Of a stretch of DNA of 64,000 bases, positions 33,644 to 44,216 are shown piece after piece. The stretch is from Bradyrhizobium manausense. Its GTDB lineage: Bacteria; Pseudomonadota; Alphaproteobacteria; Rhizobiales; Xanthobacteraceae. The notes under the pieces were generated by a model. That model searched no databases. It was not told where the DNA came from and was given only the letters and a program-made list of their open reading frames with translations. Each line of letters opens with the position of its first letter. Within the stretch, counting starts at the first letter, position 1. The DNA is taken from the NCBI RefSeq assembly GCF_018131105.1, contig NZ_JAFCJI010000002.1:1240001-1304000 (forward strand), in the 5' to 3' direction. The position numbers were made by a program, and so were the translations under genes.

Positions 33644-35056
33644 ATGAACGTGGTGACCCCCGTTGGACATCCCGAGCCATTGCTCGCCGCGCTGCGTAAC
33701 AAGCTCGGCACCGCAGCCGTGCTGACCGGCAACGACGTGCCCGCACGCAACCGCAACGACTGGAGCGCGAGCCTGCCGCAAACGCCGCTCGCGGTGATCC
33801 GTCCGCTCGATGCGCAAGGGGTTGCCGATGCGATCCTGACCTGCCGGCAGGCGCGCCTGCCCTTTGTGCCGCAGGGCGGCTTGACCGGGCTCTGCCGCGG
33901 CGCCGCGCCCGAAGCGGGCTGGGTCGCGATCTCGCTGGAGCGCATGACCGGCATCGACGAGATCGATCGCGCCTCGATGACGATGACGGTGAAATCGGGC
34001 ACGCCGCTCGAGACGATCCAGAAGGCTGCCGACGAGGCCGGCTTCTTCTTTCCGCTCGATCTCGGCTCGCGCGGCTCCTGCGCGATCGGCGGCAATCTCT
34101 CGACCAATGCCGGCGGCAATCGCGTGATCCGCTACGGCATGACGCGCGAGCTGGTGCTCGGGCTCGAAGTCGTGCTGCCCGACGGCACCATCATCACCAG
34201 CCTCAACAAGCTGATGAAGAACAACGCGGGCTACGACCTGAAGCATCTCTTCATCGGCTCGGAAGGCACGCTCGGCATCATCACCCGCGTGGTGCTGAAA
34301 CTGTTTCCGAAGCCGCGCTCGACCATGGCCGCGCTCTGCGCGCTGAAGGACTATGCGGCGGTTGTCGCACTGCTTGATGCCGCGCGCAGCGGGCTCGGCC
34401 CGTTGCTCTCGGCGTTCGAGGTGATGTGGCCGGATTATTGGGAGGTGATCACGAATCGCGCCGGCGTCAAGCCGCCGGTCGCCGCCGGCCAAGGCCTCTA
34501 CGTGCTGATCGAGGCTCAGGGCACCGACGAGAGCGTCGATGCGCCGCGCTTCCAGGCCTGGCTCGAAGGTCTGATGGAGCGCGGGCTGCTCGCGGATGCC
34601 GCCGTGGCGCAATCGCTGGCGCAGACGCAGGCGTTCTGGCGCGTCCGCGACATCTGCGCCGAGTTCGGCCAGGTGCTGGGGCCGCACATCTCCTACGACA
34701 TCGGCCTTGCAGTGGCGCGGATGGACGAGTTCGCCACCCGCTGCAAGGCGGCGCTCGCGCAAGGAATCAAAGGCTGCGAGAGCGTCTATTACGGTCATAT
34801 CGGCGACGGCAATCTTCACCTTGTCTCCTGGGTCACCGGCCTTCCCGTCGAGCAGCAGCCGAAGGAGGAGATGGATGCGATCATCTATGGTCTCGTCCGC
34901 GACATGGGCGGCAGCGTCTCAGCCGAGCACGGCATCGGCACGCTGAAAAAGAAGTGGCTGGGACACGCCCGCAGCGAGCCTGAGATCGCGCTGATGCGGA
35001 CATTGAAGGCCGCACTCGATCCCGATCATCTCCTCAACCCCGGCAAGGTCATCTGA
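33644..35056 (+). CDS. FAD-binding oxidase, GlcD/D-2-hydroxyacid dehydrogenase type
   Basis: 470 residues from ATG 33644, which has an excellent GGAGGAGG upstream. The PCMH-type FAD domain covers about residues 30-220 (FVPQGGLTGLCRGA, IGGNLSTNAGGNRVIRYG). The C-terminal FAD-oxidase domain carries the metal and substrate motifs YYGHIGDGNLH and SAEHGIGTLKK. The family oxidises D-2-hydroxyacids such as D-lactate, glycolate and D-2-hydroxyglutarate and passes electrons to the membrane or a partner protein. The GntR regulator gene follows by eight bases and the DHDPS-like gene is divergent, giving one catabolic unit. Confidence 0.9.
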   Translation: MNVVTPVGHPEPLLAALRNKLGTAAVLTGNDVPARNRNDWSASLPQTPLAVIRPLDAQGVADAILTCRQARLPFVPQGGLTGLCRGAAPEAGWVAISLERMTGIDEIDRASMTMTVKSGTPLETIQKAADEAGFFFPLDLGSRGSCAIGGNLSTNAGGNRVIRYGMTRELVLGLEVVLPDGTIITSLNKLMKNNAGYDLKHLFIGSEGTLGIITRVVLKLFPKPRSTMAALCALKDYAAVVALLDAARSGLGPLLSAFEVMWPDYWEVITNRAGVKPPVAAGQGLYVLIEAQGTDESVDAPRFQAWLEGLMERGLLADAAVAQSLAQTQAFWRVRDICAEFGQVLGPHISYDIGLAVARMDEFATRCKAALAQGIKGCESVYYGHIGDGNLHLVSWVTGLPVEQQPKEEMDAIIYGLVRDMGGSVSAEHGIGTLKKKWLGHARSEPEIALMRTLKAALDPDHLLNPGKVI

Positions 35057-35064
35057 GAGAGCCT

Positions 35065-35730
35065 ATGCGATCGCTGAAGCTCGATGCGCCGAAATCGCTG
35101 TCGCAGCGGGTGATGCTGCGGCTGCGGCAGGCCATCATCGACGGCGAGTTCGCGCTCGGCGCCGCGATCTCCGAGGAGATGGTGGCCAATTCCTTCGGCG
35201 TCAGCCGCACGCCGGTGCGCGAGGCGATGGGCCAGTTGCAGGCGCAGGGGCTCGTCGTCATCCGGCCGCAAGTCGGCAGCTTTGTGTTCACGCCCAGCGC
35301 CGAGGACATCACCGCGCTCTGCACCTTCCGCATTGCGCTCGAACCCAAAGCGGCCGAGCTCGCCTTTCGCCACGACCGCGATGGCGCGATCTCGACCATA
35401 AACGGCGCGATCGCGGCGATGGAGCCGGCGGTCGCGGCCAGGGACAACATCGCCTATGGCCGCGCCGATGCCGCCTTTCACGAGGGCCTGTTCGCGCATT
35501 GCGGCAACCGCTATCTCGCTGAATCCTACCAGCTCGTCTCGGGCCGTGTCGCCGCGCTCCGCACCAACCTGACCTCTCCGATCGACGTGCGCACCCGCTC
35601 GTCGTTTGACGAGCACCGCAAGCTGCTCGATCTGTTCGCGCGCGGCGAGTTTTCGACGTTCGAAGCGGCGATGACCACGCACATCACCAATTCGGGCGTG
35701 GTCTACGCCAAAGCGCTCGCGGTGGGCTGA
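35065..35730 (+). CDS. GntR family regulator, FCD (FadR) subgroup
   Basis: A 221-residue regulator. The winged HTH covers about residues 10-75 (GAAISEEMVANSFGVSRTPVREAM, with the family-typical RTPVREA). The all-helical FCD domain covers about 90-215 and binds metal through His and Asp residues (for example ADAAFHEGLF and ITNSGVV near the end). FCD regulators usually sense small carboxylates. It is the third gene of the hydroxyacid unit, eight bases after the oxidase gene, and probably controls the divergent promoter at about 33467-33643. Confidence 0.9.
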   Translation: MRSLKLDAPKSLSQRVMLRLRQAIIDGEFALGAAISEEMVANSFGVSRTPVREAMGQLQAQGLVVIRPQVGSFVFTPSAEDITALCTFRIALEPKAAELAFRHDRDGAISTINGAIAAMEPAVAARDNIAYGRADAAFHEGLFAHCGNRYLAESYQLVSGRVAALRTNLTSPIDVRTRSSFDEHRKLLDLFARGEFSTFEAAMTTHITNSGVVYAKALAVG

Positions 35731-35736
35731 GCCGAT

Positions 35737-35901
35737 CTAACGCGCGTCCCTCGAGCCCGGCCTGTCGAGAAAATCCAGTGCGGTATTGATCTGTTCGAGC
35801 TGGTGCTCGATTTTGTCGCGGTCCTCGACCGACGACGCTTTTTCAAGCTGTTCCACAAGCCTTTGCTTCCGCAGCAGCAAGTTCTCTATGACTGTGCTCA
35901 C
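35737..35901 (-). CDS. Small coiled-coil protein, 54 residues, unrecognised
   Basis: GTG at 35901 with GGGGGAG just upstream; TAG at 35737-35739. The peptide begins MSTVIENLLL and continues with heptad-like Leu, Ile, Gln and Glu residues (RLVEQLEKAS, DKIEHQLEQINTALDFL), so it should be almost wholly helical and form a coiled coil. I do not recognise a family. The start codon overlaps the TGA of an upstream small ORF (GTGA), suggesting coupling. It converges with the GntR gene. Confidence 0.65.
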   Translation of the reverse strand: MSTVIENLLLRKQRLVEQLEKASSVEDRDKIEHQLEQINTALDFLDRPGSRDAR

Positions 35902-36080
35902 AACTCCCCCATCGCCCCGAGGCGAATATCGAGGTCGTCCAGATCCTGGACGCGGGCGCGCGCAAGCCGGGCTCGCTGCGATCCCTTAGGCCAGAATGTG
36001 CGCAAAGGCGGATGGTTCCTAAGGATGAACCGCCGAGACGATGGAACTATGTGCTCAATGCGCGGCCACGATCGACGCAA
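35898..36080 (-). CDS. Possible small ORF, up to 60 residues
   Basis: Open from a TTG at 36080 to a TGA at 35898-35900. The start is uncertain and no ribosome binding site stands out. The C-terminal half (RARLARARVQDLDDLDIRLG) has a helix-like charge pattern, and its stop overlaps the start of the coiled-coil gene by four bases. Its 5' end overlaps the small membrane-protein gene. Included as a low-confidence member of a three-gene small-protein cluster. Confidence 0.3.
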   Translation of the reverse strand: MRRSWPRIEHIVPSSRRFILRNHPPLRTFWPKGSQRARLARARVQDLDDLDIRLGAMGEL

Positions 36081-36240
36081 GCTCGGCGGGGGCGACGTGA
36101 TTGCGCGTGACGGAGATCGAGAATACCGCCAGCAACGCGCACAGCATGCAAAGCCTCATCCGGACCGTCCTGCGATCGTTGATCGGCAGGAACAGAAAAA
36201 ACATCATCGCCAGGACCAGCAGCACGTCGACCATGATCAT
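36055..36240 (-). CDS. Small membrane protein, 61 residues
   Basis: ATG at 36240 is preceded by GGAGGAGA at good spacing; a second ATG is two codons later. Two hydrophobic segments are separated by a basic loop: VDVLLVLAMMFFLFL (about residues 4-18) and LCMLCALLAVFSIS (about 30-44) around NDRRTVRMR. The charge pattern fits a two-pass inner-membrane protein. No family recognised. It is divergent from ygiQ. Confidence 0.55.
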   Translation of the reverse strand: MIMVDVLLVLAMMFFLFLPINDRRTVRMRLCMLCALLAVFSISVTRNHVAPAELASIVAAH

Positions 36241-36471
36241 CGATCTCTCCTCCGAAGCTGCGCAGAGGATGGCACGCGATGGCCCGCCGATATGTGGTCG
36301 GCATCACGCTCCGCTCGGGGAGCTGAATACCGCCCCCTGGAGGTCCGGATCGCGCGTGATCGGGGCGCCGCGGCCGCCGGCTCCGGAACAAGCCCGGATT
36401 TGCCTCGTAACGGGGCTTTCACGGTCGCATCAGGACGTACGGTCCGGTTGAATTCGCGCGCCCGGAGTCCT

Positions 36472-38505
<2,034 letters not shown>

Positions 38506-38506
38506 C

Positions 38507-38526
38507 GGCGAGAGCGGACTCTCGCC
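38507..38526 (+). terminator. Hairpin after ygiQ
   Basis: GGCGAGAG (38507-38514), loop CGGA, CTCTCGCC (38519-38526): eight perfect pairs directly after the TAG. The following bases are TGGGGCTTT, so the U-tract is weak. Likely a terminator or 3'-end stabiliser. Confidence 0.6.
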
Positions 38527-38782
38527 TGGGGCTTTCGTGGCTTCGAAATTAAAGTCGAAAACAACCCCATGCACAGTAGCCGGAGTTAGCGGAGCGGGTC
38601 GTTCGCGCGAAGAATTTCTTTAAAACCGAAAATCACTTGCGGCGTCGGGCAAAACAGGTGTAGGTTGGCATCATCGCGTTTTGTCGGGTCTGACCCAGAC
38701 CGCTATTTGGCCGGTGCTGGCCGAGGTCGGCTTATTGGTCCGGAGCCGACATCCCGGCGATCTTCACCTTATATCCCGACAC
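38527..38782. other. Intergenic region between convergent genes
   Basis: About 255 bases with no gene. A second hairpin, GTCGGCT (38726-38732) paired with AGCCGAC (38744-38750), may end transcription of the convergent transporter gene. Nothing else is recognised. Confidence 0.4.
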
Positions 38783-40483
38783 CTATTTCGCGAGTGCCAT
38801 CGAGAGATAGCCGAACACGGTGAGCAGAACTCCCGCCACCGCGTAACCGATCGGGAAGCCGACCCACGGCACCGAACTGTCGATCTCCTTGGCGGCCTCG
38901 CGCGCCGGGCCGGAGTGCGTCCGCGCCCCCGCCACACCGCCCATCAGCACCGCCGCGTTGATGTTCATCAGGTGATAGCCGATCGCCCATACGAGAATGG
39001 GCGGGATGGTGGTGGTGATGAAGCCTGCGATGAGAATCTTGAGCGTGATCGCACCGGTCAGCTGTGAGATCAGCGCCGCGCCCGAGTTGACTCCGACCAT
39101 GGCGATGAAAAGGACAAGCCCGAGATCCTCGATGATGTTGCGGGCCGCGTTCGGCGTGTAGCCGATGAAGCGGATCCGTGACGCGATCGAGGACACGATG
39201 ACGCCGGAAACCAGCAGGCCGGCACCCGCTCCCAGCGTGACCATCGAGCCCTGAACCCGGAAGCCGAGCAGGCCAATGAGAAAGCCGAGGATCATGCCGA
39301 CAGACCACATCAGGAGGTCCGTCACGGTGCTCGGACGTGCAGCCTTGCCCAGCAGTGCTGCGGCATGGTCGACCGCGGACTTCACGCCGCCCACAAACAA
39401 GACGTCGAGGCGCTGCAGCTTGGTGTGGAGGCCGACCGGGATCGGCACGCCGCCGCGCTCGATCGAGTGAAGTGCGATTTGTCCGGCAAAGTCTGCCTTT
39501 TGCAGTTCGCCCAGTTCCTTGCCTTCCATATCCTTGTTCGTGACGAGGATTTCGGCAGAGTCGATCGGAATGTTGAGTGCCTTGGCATCGGGCACTTCCG
39601 GCCCGATCAAGCCCATTTTTTCCGTCATGACGTCGAGCCTGCCGCCCAGGGCGATCACGTCATCTTTCTGGAATTTGAGATCGTCCGGCGCGTCGAGGCG
39701 TTCATCGCCGCGCCTCACATTGAGCACCTTGTATTGGGGATACTTGTCCAGAAAGTGTCGCACGGACCAGCCGACGATATCGTCGTTTGTCAGCCTGTAG
39801 GCGCGCAGCGCAAGAGGACGGAAACCGGTCATCGCTGCGTCATCGACGTTCGGAACGCCGAATTCCTCTTCGTACTTTTTCGCCGCCGCCTTGGCGTCGA
39901 CACGCCACCAGCGTGGCAGATATTTGCAGATCAGGATGATGCCGACGGTGCCCCAGATATAGGTGAGGCCATATGAAACCGCGATCATGCTGCTGACGCT
40001 CTCGGCCGTTTCGCCGGGACGAAGGGTGACAGCTCCCTGTCGCACGGCTTCTTCCGCCGAACCGAGGGCCGCCGACATCGTCATGGCGCCGGCCAGGATG
40101 CCGCCGGCTGCACCGGTCGGCAGGTCCCAGAGCTTTGCAAAACCGCTTGCGCCGAGCACGCCGAGCACGGAGCAGAAGACCGCAAGAATGGCGAACTTCA
40201 GTCCGTCGCCCTTCAGGCTGTTGACGAACGATGGCCCGGTCCTGAGCCCAACGCCGTACATGAAGAGGTAGTAGAACAGCGACTTCGCGAAGTCGTCGTA
40301 CTTCATCTTGATGCCGTAGAGTGACGCCCAGGCCGAGATTGCCGCGCCGACGACGATGGCGGAAGCCACCATGCCCAGACTGTAGCCGGCGAGAGTGACC
40401 TTACCGAGCAGCACGGCCCCGGCCACAACGACGAACAGCAAAATGTACGGATGCGCCGCCAACCAGCTGAGAACCTGCTCCAC
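38783..40483 (-). CDS. AspT/YidE-type aspartate:alanine exchanger-family transporter
   Basis: 566 residues from GTG 40483 (GGGAG upstream; upstream in-frame codons look non-coding). The architecture is that of the AspT family: about five membrane segments, a cytoplasmic pair of RCK_C-type domains (about residues 210-375, for example NVRRGDERLDAPDDLKFQKDDVIALGG), then about five more segments. The two membrane halves carry related motifs, GAMTMSAALGSAEEA and GGVAGARTHSG. AspT itself exchanges aspartate for alanine; the substrates of most relatives are unknown. It is divergent from a same-length paralogue at 40780 with a FixK-type box between them. Confidence 0.85.
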   Translation of the reverse strand: MEQVLSWLAAHPYILLFVVVAGAVLLGKVTLAGYSLGMVASAIVVGAAISAWASLYGIKMKYDDFAKSLFYYLFMYGVGLRTGPSFVNSLKGDGLKFAILAVFCSVLGVLGASGFAKLWDLPTGAAGGILAGAMTMSAALGSAEEAVRQGAVTLRPGETAESVSSMIAVSYGLTYIWGTVGIILICKYLPRWWRVDAKAAAKKYEEEFGVPNVDDAAMTGFRPLALRAYRLTNDDIVGWSVRHFLDKYPQYKVLNVRRGDERLDAPDDLKFQKDDVIALGGRLDVMTEKMGLIGPEVPDAKALNIPIDSAEILVTNKDMEGKELGELQKADFAGQIALHSIERGGVPIPVGLHTKLQRLDVLFVGGVKSAVDHAAALLGKAARPSTVTDLLMWSVGMILGFLIGLLGFRVQGSMVTLGAGAGLLVSGVIVSSIASRIRFIGYTPNAARNIIEDLGLVLFIAMVGVNSGAALISQLTGAITLKILIAGFITTTIPPILVWAIGYHLMNINAAVLMGGVAGARTHSGPAREAAKEIDSSVPWVGFPIGYAVAGVLLTVFGYLSMALAK

Positions 40484-40617
40484 GGCCCATCTCCCTCTCG
40501 ATTGATTCTGCAATCGTCGCGCTTGGCACGGGGACGCCTTGGCAGCGTCTTCTTCATGCGCGTGCGTCACGCCGCGTGGTTGAGATCGAGGTTCTGCGGA
40601 CCAATAGCTCTCAAGTC

Positions 40618-40631
40618 TTGATCTCAATCAA
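40618..40631. promoter_or_regulatory. FNR/FixK-type box
   Basis: TTGATCTCAATCAA is a perfect TTGAT-N4-ATCAA palindrome, the consensus of the FNR/FixK family. It lies about 140 bp from the minus-strand transporter start and about 150 bp from the plus-strand one. In Bradyrhizobium, FixK2 activates genes under low oxygen (established). I could not find a convincing -10 element about 41 bp downstream in either direction, so which promoter it serves is unclear. Confidence 0.7.
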
Positions 40632-40779
40632 AGCTCTACGATTTTGATCGCGGAGCTTGAGGGCTGTGACAGGGGATTGCGCTGCGGCGCAGCACAAGCG
40701 GGCGGCATCATCCCGCTGATTGCGCGCATGCTCGACTTTCTCGAATAGCGTCCGAGGGCACCGCGTTGGCTGGGCAGCG

Positions 40780-42480
40780 ATGGAAACATTCGCCGATCTA
40801 CTGCGAAAGCATCCGGAGTTGGCGCTCTTCCTGAGCGTCGTATTCGGGTATCTGATTGGACGATTTCATTTCAAGGGGGTCGGCTTCGGCAACGTCGTCG
40901 GCACCCTGATTGCCGGAATCATCATCGGCATTTTTGCCAAGCCGGCTTTGCCCGACCTGCTTCGCTGGACGTTCTTCTATTTGTTTCTGTTCGCCATCGG
41001 CTATTCGATCGGACCGCAATTCTTCGGCGGCTTGAAGCGGGATACGTTGCCGCAAGTGGCACTTGCGCTCGTGGTGACGGTGACCGGTCTCGTAACGGCA
41101 GTCGCAGTGAGCCTCCTGTTCGGGTTCGATGAAGGAACGGCGCTCGGCCTGCTCACCGGCGGGTTGACGACCTCGGCGGCGCTCGGGACAGGCATCAGCG
41201 CGCTCAACGGATTGCCCATCCCGGCCGAGCTCAAGGCGACCCTGATTGCCAATGCGCCGCTTGCGGATGCCATTACTTACGGTTTTGGCGACGTCGGATT
41301 GATCCTGTTCCTGACTGTGGTCGGTCCGTGGCTGATGCGCATCGACCTGAAGAGCGAGGCCAAGGCGCTCGAAGGAAAACTAGCCGCCGGCGGAAACAAA
41401 GGGGAGCTGCTATCCAGCAGATTCTTCGGGATCCGCGGCTATCGGGTTTCCAGGCCTGGCGATCTCGCCCTGACGGTGCGCGCGCTGGAGGAGAGGTACT
41501 CGAAAGAGCGACTAGCCGTGCAGCGCGTCAAGCGTGAAGCCCAACTCCTGCGGATCGAGCCGGATCTGTCGATCCGCCCGGGCGATGCGATCGTCATCGC
41601 CGCCCGGGTCGGTGCCTTCTCCGGCGTGATGGATACGATCGGGCCCGAGATTGCCGACGATCCTGAGTTGTTGTCCGTGCCGCAGACCGGGGCATCGATC
41701 GTCGTGACCCGCACTGCGGCCGGCGGCAAGACCCTCGCAGAACTCGGCGGCGCTCCGTTCACCCGGGGCATCTACCTGGAGTCCATCCAGCGAGGACACG
41801 AAGTGCTGCCTCGGGAGTCCTGGACAGTGATCCAGCGCGGCGATGTCCTGCGGATCGTGGGAACGCCTGATGACGTCGAACGTGCGGCGGCTCATATCGG
41901 CTTCATGGAGCGTGATCTCGACAAGACCGATCTCGCGTTCATTGCCGGCGGCATCTCGCTCGGTATCTTGCTCGGGCTGCCCAAACTGGTCGTCTATGGC
42001 GTGCCCGTAGGGTTGGGTCTGGCCGGAGCGATCCTGCTGGTCGGATTGGCCGCTGGCTGGGCCCGTGGACGTTATCCCGTCTTCGGTGCGATTCCGCAGT
42101 CCGCGCAGCGGCTGCTCGCCGATCTCGGGCTTGTCGTATTCATTGCCGGTATCGGCCTGACGTCCGGCCCGCACGCGGTGGAAGCGCTCCACCAACACGG
42201 TGCGGGTCATTTCGCCAGCATCTTTTTTGCCGGCATGATCGTCACGCTCGTTCCTCCGTTCGTCGGCCTCTACGTTGCGCGGCTGATGGGGATGAATCCG
42301 ATCATGATCCTGGGTGGCATCGCGGGCGCCCAAACCGTTCCGCCGGCGCTCACCGCATTGCGCGAAGCGAGCGGGAGCAACGTTGCTGCACTCGCCTACA
42401 CGGTCCCTTACGCCATTGGCTACATCGTCATCACAATGTGGGGCGCGGTGATCGTCGCGATCATGCACACTCTTCGTTGA
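40780..42480 (+). CDS. AspT/YidE-type transporter, second paralogue
   Basis: 566 residues from ATG 40780. It has the same layout as its divergent partner: membrane half (about 1-165), paired RCK_C-type domains (about 200-375, for example LRIEPDLSIRPGDAIVIAARVG) and a second membrane half. The half motifs are GGLTTSAALGTGISAL and GGIAGAQTVPPAL. Sequence similarity to the partner is clear in these motifs but low elsewhere. The two may form one heteromeric exchanger, or two exchangers of one metabolite pair. The amidohydrolase gene follows 38 bp downstream on the same strand. Confidence 0.85.
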   Translation: METFADLLRKHPELALFLSVVFGYLIGRFHFKGVGFGNVVGTLIAGIIIGIFAKPALPDLLRWTFFYLFLFAIGYSIGPQFFGGLKRDTLPQVALALVVTVTGLVTAVAVSLLFGFDEGTALGLLTGGLTTSAALGTGISALNGLPIPAELKATLIANAPLADAITYGFGDVGLILFLTVVGPWLMRIDLKSEAKALEGKLAAGGNKGELLSSRFFGIRGYRVSRPGDLALTVRALEERYSKERLAVQRVKREAQLLRIEPDLSIRPGDAIVIAARVGAFSGVMDTIGPEIADDPELLSVPQTGASIVVTRTAAGGKTLAELGGAPFTRGIYLESIQRGHEVLPRESWTVIQRGDVLRIVGTPDDVERAAAHIGFMERDLDKTDLAFIAGGISLGILLGLPKLVVYGVPVGLGLAGAILLVGLAAGWARGRYPVFGAIPQSAQRLLADLGLVVFIAGIGLTSGPHAVEALHQHGAGHFASIFFAGMIVTLVPPFVGLYVARLMGMNPIMILGGIAGAQTVPPALTALREASGSNVAALAYTVPYAIGYIVITMWGAVIVAIMHTLR

Positions 42481-42518
42481 TAAAACGCCGCCGCCCGCGC
42501 GCAGACTGGAGGAATGCC

Positions 42519-43541
42519 ATGAAGAAGCCGAGCAAGACTGCGACCTCGTCAGGATATTTGTTCAATGATTCCCACATCCACCTGACCAATTACATTCAGG
42601 AAGGACCCGCGATCCGCGACTATCTGAAAATGATGGGTCCGACGATCAAGCGTTCGGTCCTGTTCGGGCTCCCGCTTCAGCAAACCTGGTCCTACATGGA
42701 GTCAGGAGACATTCCGCCCGCGTACTACATGCAGGCCGATGCGCCGCTCTATTATTACTCGTTCACCGATGCGCAGATCGCCATGTCGTAGCTTTCGCTC
42801 AAGGAAGACGAGCGCGCGCGGTTCGATCCGATGATAAGCGGATTCAATCCGGCCGACATGTATGGCGTTGATCACATTCGCCGTGTTCTGACGACATTTC
42901 CAGGCGTGTTCTGCGGCATCGGCGAGTTTTCAGTCTACAAGGAGTTCGTATCGTCGAAGATCGCCGGCGAAAAGGCCAGCCTTACAAATCCGGCGCTCGA
43001 CCGGATCCTCGAATTCGCGGGCGAGGTCGGATTGATCGCATTGCTCCATACCGACATCGAACGTCCCTTTCCAAAGATGGATCAGCCGCCGCACCTGGCC
43101 TTGCAGACAAAGGAGTTGTTCCTGAGGCATCGAAAGACCAAGATCATCTGGGCGCACATCGGACTCGGGCGCGTCGTTCGCCCGCTTGTGCAGCAGGCCG
43201 ACGCCATTGCACGCGCGCTGAAAAACCCTGACCTCGATCACGTCTACTACGACATCTCCTGGGACGAGGTGTCGAAATACGCGACCGAGTCCGAGGAGAG
43301 CGCGAAACGTGTCTCGACCATCATCAATCGTCATGCGGACCGCTTCCTTTTCGGGACCGACTGCGTCGCGCCAAAGAATCGGCAAGCCATGGTCAAAGTG
43401 TTCGAAGGCTACGAGAAGATCTGGAAACGTCTGACCCCGGAAGCGAGGCGGATGGTTTGCTTTGAGAACCACGAGCGGCTGTTTGACCAGGCGAAGAAAG
43501 ATGTCCGGGCCTGGGAGAAGGCCAATCTTGGAGCTGGCTGA
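42519..43541 (+). pseudogene. Amidohydrolase-family protein interrupted by an in-frame TAG
   Basis: ATG 42519 has GGAGGA upstream. The frame runs to TAG at 42789-42791 (codon 91) and then continues in the same frame without any gap to the TGA at 43539-43541, 340 codons in all. Both parts belong to one TIM-barrel metal hydrolase: FNDSHIHLTNYI near the N-terminus is the metal-binding HxH strand, and after the TAG come FCGIGEFSVYKEF, ALLHTDIERPF, IIWAHIGLGR and FLFGTDCV with the further metal ligands. All catalytic strands are preserved, so the loss is recent, is a sequencing error, or is read through. It probably shared an operon with the transporter upstream. Confidence 0.8.
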
Positions 43542-43706
43542 ACTCATCAAAATTGGCGCATCGCTCAGGCGTGCATAGTCGAAGCTTCGCTTCGATGTTC
43601 TTAGGAGACGACCGCCAAGAGCGGCCTATGCTCTCCCGCAAGCGGCAGAGGCCGAACAAACCCGCAGACAATCCTCGTGAAATCCATATGCGATTGCCCT
43701 GCCCCC

Positions 43707-44210
43707 TCACCGGTCCATTGGCACCCCGGCCCCGCGATGATACCGGCTGGAGAAGAACACCAGTGGTATCGTGTCGCGATGGTCGCAGTTCGAGACTTCG
43801 GCAATGATCAGCGTGTGGTCGCTGACATCGATTTGACGTGTGACCTCGCAGGCGAACCAGGCCATGCACCCCTGAAGGCGCGGCAGGCCGTCGACGATCT
43901 CGTAGTCCGGAGCGGCCCCGCTGTTCGGCTGGCTCGCGAAATGGCGCGAGAGGTCGCGGCCGTGGTCCGGCAGGACGTTGACGCAGTAGCGACCGGTCGC
44001 CGAGATCGCCCGGTGCATTCGTCCGGGCATGACCGAGACCAGCACCGTCGGTGGCGACAGGCTGACGGTGACGAAACTGTTCGCCGTCATGCCGCAGACG
44101 TGACCGTGCTCGTCCAGCGCGGTCAGCACCGCGACGCCGGTCGCAAAGCGGGAGGCCGCTTCGCGGAATGACGCCGGGTTGGCCCGCGGCATCTCAGTCT
44201 CTGCTCGCAT
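43707..44210 (-). CDS. Flavin reductase-domain protein (StyB/HpaC-like)
   Basis: A 167-residue single-domain flavin reductase. Typical features are the N-terminal segment REAASRFATGVAVLTA, the FMN/FAD-binding CGMTANSFVTVSLSPPTVLVSV (about residues 39-60, which includes the conserved SxxPP), and the late SRYHR. Such proteins use NAD(P)H to reduce free FAD for a partner monooxygenase. It lies six bases downstream of the StyA-like gene on the same strand, so the two make a complete two-component system. Confidence 0.88.
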   Translation of the reverse strand: MRAETEMPRANPASFREAASRFATGVAVLTALDEHGHVCGMTANSFVTVSLSPPTVLVSVMPGRMHRAISATGRYCVNVLPDHGRDLSRHFASQPNSGAAPDYEIVDGLPRLQGCMAWFACEVTRQIDVSDHTLIIAEVSNCDHRDTIPLVFFSSRYHRGAGVPMDR

Positions 44211-44216
44211 CTGAAA

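Noticed and set aside
35803..36471. Upstream open frame joined to ygiQ (223 extra codons)
   Set aside because: No YgiQ-family sequence before the Met at 36472, and it overlaps better-supported small genes on the opposite strand.
43553..43807. Plus-strand ORF of 84 codons after the amidohydrolase
   Set aside because: Overlaps the end of the flavin reductase gene on the other strand and has no start signal or recognisable sequence.
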